From positions 1 to 8,877 of the forward strand of contig DAIEOU010000007.1 of the NCBI GenBank assembly GCA_027348755.1: DNA of 8,877 bases, given 5' to 3'. The notes under the pieces were generated by a model. That model was given only the letters and a program-made list of their open reading frames with translations, did no database searches and was not told where the DNA came from. Below, in pieces: positions 6,838 through 8,877 of this stretch. A program made the translations under genes and the position numbers. This stretch comes from an archaeon. GTDB lineage: Archaea; Nanobdellota; Nanobdellia; Pacearchaeales; GW2011-AR1. Numbering within the stretch: the first letter of the stretch is position 1; each line of letters opens with the position of its first letter.

Positions 6838-7268
6838 TGGAAAAGATAAAGATAAGATTCAAAAAATTACATTCTTCTGCTCAAGTTCCAGTTTACAAAT
6901 CCGATGGTGCTGCTGCATTTGACATTTATTCTGTTGAGGATAAGGTATTAAAGCCCGGAGAGACTGCTTTAATCTCTACTGGAATATCCATAGAGCTAAA
7001 AGAAGGATATTGTTTGCAACTTTGGGACAGAAGCGGTTTGGGGGCGAAGGGAATTCATAGGTTTGCAGGTCTGATAGACTCAGATTATAGAGGTGAAATA
7101 AAAGTGGTTTTGCATAACTCTTCTGATACAGAATATAAGATAGAGAAAGGAGACAGAGTTATTCAGGCCTCAATAGTGCCTGTTATGCAAGCAGATTTCG
7201 AGGAATCATCGGAGCTTTCTGAAACTTCTAGAGGTTCAGGCGGATTTCATTCAACAGGCAAGAAATAA
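6837..7268 (+). CDS. dut: dUTP diphosphatase (trimeric dUTPase)
   Basis: This 143-residue enzyme hydrolyses dUTP to dUMP and diphosphate, keeping uracil out of DNA and feeding thymidylate synthesis. All five motifs of the homotrimeric family are visible: AAAFDIYS (25-32), WDRSGLGAKG (63-72), GLIDSDYRGEI (78-88, with the catalytic aspartate in IDSDY), KGDRVIQ (109-115) and RGSGGFHSTGK (132-142). The last motif has His where Gly is usual, but the phenylalanine that stacks on uracil is kept, so activity is expected. It overlaps rps10 by one base and has no promoter of its own. A family relative, dCTP deaminase, is less likely because of the dUTPase-type third motif. tmk, the enzyme two steps later, is encoded 584 bases downstream. 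Confidence 0.95.
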   Translation: MEKIKIRFKKLHSSAQVPVYKSDGAAAFDIYSVEDKVLKPGETALISTGISIELKEGYCLQLWDRSGLGAKGIHRFAGLIDSDYRGEIKVVLHNSSDTEYKIEKGDRVIQASIVPVMQADFEESSELSETSRGSGGFHSTGKK

Positions 7269-7272
7269 AAAA

Positions 7273-7614
7273 TTAGAATGCATTACTTGTTCCGTCTGTT
7301 TCCCTTTCAACGTGTCCGCATTTTTGACAGCGATACAAGCTTATATCTGACTCATCACTGTAGAATGCACTTATAGTATCGATGTCTGCAGTGTCATATC
7401 CACATTTCTTGCATACATGTGGGAAGCCGCCATCTCTTTTCTCAGGCTTTACTATTCCTTCTCCCACTTCCTGTCTGGATATTTTCTCGCTTATTATTTC
7501 TCGCAGAGCAGTTTCTTTAGAGAAGCCACATTCACATTTCCAGAGTATTCCATTTCCAGATGCAGAATGATGCATTGGTTTTCCACATACATCACAGAAT
7601 ATTATTGATTTCAT
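7273..7614 (-). CDS. TFS: transcript-cleavage factor of archaeal RNA polymerase (TFIIS/RPB9-like)
   Basis: This 113-residue protein has two zinc ribbons. The N-terminal one uses C7, C10, C27 and C29 (CDVC ... CEC); the C-terminal one uses C68, C71, C96 and C99 (CKKC ... CQKC). The C-terminal ribbon ends in LYRCQKCGH, and an acidic pair D87-E88 lies nine and eight residues before C96, the place of the catalytic DE hairpin of TFIIS and archaeal TFS. The protein therefore probably enters the polymerase funnel and stimulates RNA cleavage in stalled complexes, rather than being a structural RPB9-type subunit. The N-terminal ribbon's second pair has CxC instead of CxxC, and the Gln-Arg usually near the DE pair is not evident. 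It is convergent with dut, with only four bases between the stop codons. A general two-ribbon protein is the alternative. Confidence 0.8.
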   Translation of the reverse strand: MKSIIFCDVCGKPMHHSASGNGILWKCECGFSKETALREIISEKISRQEVGEGIVKPEKRDGGFPHVCKKCGYDTADIDTISAFYSDESDISLYRCQKCGHVERETDGTSNAF

Positions 7615-7635
7615 TACAAAAACAGGAAAAATGGC

Positions 7636-7643
7636 TTTTTAAC
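7636..7643 (-). promoter_or_regulatory. box A promoter of the TFS gene
   Basis: On the minus strand this reads GTTAAAAA, beginning 29 bases before the A of the ATG at 7614. No ribosome binding site is seen, so the message looks leaderless. The element is weaker than the others because the consensus T at its first position is a G. Confidence 0.55.
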
Positions 7644-7666
7644 GTTTCCCGTCGCTGTTCGGAAGG

Positions 7667-7684
7667 TTTAAAAGCTTTTAAATC
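7667..7684 (+). promoter_or_regulatory. tandem box A-like elements before a small-RNA candidate
   Basis: TTTAAAAG (7667-7674) and TTTAAATC (7677-7684) both resemble box A. The 29-base rule gives starts at G7696 or near 7706. Only the first would transcribe the whole hairpin at 7699-7728. No coding start lies within reach of either, so they point to a non-coding transcript or a remote second promoter for tmk. Confidence 0.4.
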
Positions 7685-7695
7685 TTCAATAATAA

Positions 7696-7745
7696 GGCAG
7701 TCACCTAGGAGAGAATCCAAGAGTGACTATTCTTAAGGAGTTTTT
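7696..7745 (+). ncRNA. weak candidate small RNA with one hairpin
   Basis: In the 238-base gap before tmk, AGTCAC (7699-7704) pairs perfectly with GTGACT (7723-7728). Inside, GGA (7708-7710) pairs with TCC (7716-7718) around a GAGAA loop, separated from the outer stem by an asymmetric internal loop (CTA / AAGA). A T5 run (7741-7745) follows, and a box A-like element lies 29 bases before G7696. No family is recognised; C/D boxes and an ACA box were looked for and not found. The rest of the gap up to the tmk promoter shows nothing I can name. Confidence 0.35.
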
Positions 7746-7823
7746 GATAATTTATTTTCGAGCATAGCATAATTTGAACTTGAAAGTATATATCTGGAAT
7801 ATATTGATGCAGATACATAATCA

Positions 7824-7831
7824 TTTATAAC
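7824..7831 (+). promoter_or_regulatory. box A promoter of tmk
   Basis: TTTATAAC begins 29 bases before the A of the ATG at 7853. This spacing favours the ATG over the in-frame TTG at 7847, two codons upstream, and implies a leaderless message. Confidence 0.65.
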
Positions 7832-7852
7832 CTTAAGTTATACATTTTGTCA

Positions 7853-8539
7853 ATGAATTCAAAAGAAAGAGGAAATGCTCCAGGTCTTTTGATAAGTTTT
7901 GAAGGCGGAGAAGGTTCTGGAAAAGGTACTCAGGTTGATAGACTTTCTAATTATTTACGGCAAATATATGGGGAAAGCAATGTAATACAAACTCGTGAAC
8001 CTGGAGGTACTGAGATAGGTGAACAAATAAGAAATGTTTTAGTTCATGGATCGTCTGAAATGGCGCCCAAGGCTGAGCTTATGTTATTTCATGCAGCAAG
8101 AGCGCAGTCTTTGTATGAAATTGCTAGACCGCATTTAAAGCAGGGCCACATAGTTCTTTATGACAGATTTCTCGATTCAAGTATAGTTTATCAAGGAATT
8201 GCCAGAAAGCTAGGAACTGATTTTATTGAACATCAGCTCACTCCTTTTATCGTGGAAGATAACATGCCTGATTTGACAATACTGTTTGATATAGATGCTG
8301 AACAAGGATTGAAAAATGTTTTCGGAAGAGCGCAGAATAATGGAGAAACTAATCGCCTTGATAAAGAATCGCTGGCTTTTCATCAAGCAGTTAACCAAGG
8401 GTATAGGGATATAGCATCAAGAAACCCCCAGAGATATGCAGTTGTTCCTTACATGCATAATGGTGAAAACGCGACTGAGATGAAAGTAAGAGAAATATTC
8501 AATAATTTGGTTGAAAGAGTAGGATACAGAAAGCCCTGA
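7853..8539 (+). CDS. tmk: thymidylate kinase (dTMP kinase), bacterial-like
   Basis: This 228-residue P-loop kinase phosphorylates dTMP to dTDP with ATP. Visible motifs are the P-loop FEGGEGSGKGTQ (16-27), TREPGGT (47-53) for dTMP binding, YDRFLDSSIVYQG with the DR pair at 104-105, and the LID region (about 158-172) with NRLDKE and the following FHQAVNQGY. The arginine-bearing LID and the FHxxVxxGY segment resemble bacterial enzymes more than the shorter archaeal ones, so horizontal acquisition is possible (inference). The P-loop has GKGT, as in adenylate kinase, rather than the GKS/TTQ more usual here. It is slightly longer than the common 205-215 residues because of an N-terminal tail of about ten residues. 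The ATG at 7853 was chosen over TTG at 7847 on promoter spacing. tRNA-Ser follows 52 bases later under its own promoter. Confidence 0.93.
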   Translation: MNSKERGNAPGLLISFEGGEGSGKGTQVDRLSNYLRQIYGESNVIQTREPGGTEIGEQIRNVLVHGSSEMAPKAELMLFHAARAQSLYEIARPHLKQGHIVLYDRFLDSSIVYQGIARKLGTDFIEHQLTPFIVEDNMPDLTILFDIDAEQGLKNVFGRAQNNGETNRLDKESLAFHQAVNQGYRDIASRNPQRYAVVPYMHNGENATEMKVREIFNNLVERVGYRKP

Positions 8540-8562
8540 CAGTGTTTAATAAGAAGCAGGTT

Positions 8563-8570
8563 TTTAAACA
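8563..8570 (+). promoter_or_regulatory. box A promoter of tRNA-Ser
   Basis: TTTAAACA, within TTTTTAAACA at 8561-8570, begins 29 bases before the first base of the mature tRNA (8592). This is the same spacing as from box A to the ATG in the leaderless genes here. Confidence 0.65.
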
Positions 8571-8591
8571 GATTTTTCTAATAAATTTCAA

Positions 8592-8674
8592 GCCCGGATG
8601 GCGCAGTGGTTACCGCGTGTGATTGGAAATCACATTTCCGCAAGGATTCCCAGGTTCAAATCCTGGTCCGGGCG
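8592..8674 (+). tRNA. tRNA-Ser(GGA)
   Basis: This is an 83-base class II tRNA without intron. Acceptor GCCCGGA pairs with TCCGGGC (7 of 7), with discriminator G at 8674. The D arm is GCG/CGC with GG in its loop. The anticodon stem TGTGA/TCACA encloses TTGGAAA, giving anticodon GGA for UCC/UCU codons. A 15-base variable arm forms a TCC/GGA stem capped by a GCAA tetraloop, and the T arm is CCAGG-TTCAAAT-CCTGG. The long variable arm is the serine identity element read by SerRS (3341-4624). The 3' CCA is not encoded and must be added, as is usual in archaea. Confidence 0.97.
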
Positions 8675-8679
8675 TTCTG

Positions 8680-8694
8680 TTTATCGTTGATAAA
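8680..8694 (+). other. short inverted repeat just after tRNA-Ser
   Basis: TTTATC-GTT-GATAAA is a perfect 6-base-pair inverted repeat starting five bases after the tRNA discriminator base. CTGTTTAT occurs at 8677-8684 and again at 8699-8706. It may be part of the 3' trailer or the termination region; chance is not excluded. The remaining bases up to the promoter at 8767 show no recognisable feature. Confidence 0.3.
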
Positions 8695-8766
8695 ACCGCT
8701 GTTTATAGAAACTAGGCGTAGAAAATATACTAATATGTATCTTATAAGTAGTAACAAGTAGATATG

Positions 8767-8774
8767 TTTAAATA
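8767..8774 (+). promoter_or_regulatory. box A promoter of the phosphoesterase gene
   Basis: TTTAAATA, a consensus-like box A, begins 29 bases before the A of the ATG at 8796. No Shine-Dalgarno sequence precedes the ATG, indicating a leaderless message. Confidence 0.7.
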
Positions 8775-8795
8775 GTTTGGTTTGAAGAGTTTCTT

Positions 8796-8877
8796 ATGGT
8801 AAAAGAAGTAAAATATGGTGTAATTTCAGACATACATGAAGACCCAAGAATTATAGTTCCAGCTCTGCAAGTTCTTA
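8796..8877 (+). CDS. calcineurin-like metallophosphoesterase, 3' end cut by window
   Basis: Only 27 codons are visible. They begin MVKEVKYGVISDIHED, in which a hydrophobic strand leads into D12-x-H14, the first metal-binding motif (GDxHG/SDIH type) of the calcineurin-like phosphoesterase superfamily. The closest style is the small YfcE/MJ0936-like group of phosphodiesterases, which binds two metal ions, but the other motifs lie outside the window and the substrate cannot be told. The start is supported by the box A 29 bases upstream. Confidence 0.65.
   Translation, partial: MVKEVKYGVISDIHEDPRIIVPALQVL

Noticed and set aside
7847..7852. TTG start of tmk two codons upstream of the ATG
   Set aside because: The ATG at 7853 fits the box A spacing exactly, and TTG would lie at or before the predicted transcript end.
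1..8877. CRISPR array, insertion sequence, toxin-antitoxin pair or prophage genes
   Set aside because: No spaced direct repeats, transposase motifs, terminal inverted repeats or matching small gene pairs were seen; the window is ordinary housekeeping and membrane genes plus RNA elements.

Overview
The window is AT-rich, densely packed archaeal DNA. The archaeal call rests on four things. The ribosomal protein uS10 is of archaeal length and type. A two-zinc-ribbon transcript-cleavage factor (TFS) is present. TATA-like box A elements sit at a fixed distance before almost every gene. The tRNA-Ser carries no encoded CCA. Short genes, tiny or zero gaps, and bacterial-looking SerRS and thymidylate kinase would fit a small-genome archaeon such as a DPANN lineage, but that placement is inference; no 16S or other phylogenetic marker is present to settle it.

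Layout. Positions 1-1779 (+) hold the 3' part of an XPD/DinG-like superfamily 2 helicase, cut by the window edge. It is followed by a DoxX membrane protein (1857-2231, +) and an FSP1/AIFM2-like, NDH-2-type flavoprotein (2306-3340, +), a possible quinone/redox pair. Convergent to these, with no spacer, are seryl-tRNA synthetase (3341-4624, -) and, upstream of it, a Kef-type cation/proton antiporter with an RCK domain (4662-6368, -). A near-palindromic box A at 6388-6397 can fire both ways: leftward into the antiporter and rightward into a GC-rich, two-hairpin element at 6419-6490 that I read as an unassigned small RNA gene. Next comes an overlapping pair, rps10-dut (6529-7268, +), and the convergent TFS gene (7273-7614, -). 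After a 238-base gap that contains a second, weaker small-RNA candidate come thymidylate kinase (7853-8539, +), tRNA-Ser(GGA) (8592-8674, +) and the first 27 codons of a metallophosphoesterase (8796-8877, +).

How the genes work together. dUTPase and thymidylate kinase both serve dTTP supply. SerRS and its substrate tRNA-Ser(GGA) lie about 4 kb apart. uS10 and TFS belong to translation and transcription. DoxX, the flavoprotein and the antiporter act at or in the membrane.

The most striking regularity is promoter geometry. For serS, kef, rps10, tfs, tmk and the phosphoesterase gene, an 8-base TATA-like element begins 29 bases before the A of the ATG (serS, rps10, tmk and the phosphoesterase on the clearest octamers; kef and tfs with a slightly shifted alignment). 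This implies leaderless mRNAs. The tRNA-Ser gene shows the same 29-base spacing to its first mature base, so it may be transcribed without a 5' leader. Applying the rule to the rightward box A predicts the 5' end of the GC-rich RNA at 6419. doxX is the exception, with a long leader and a strong Shine-Dalgarno sequence.
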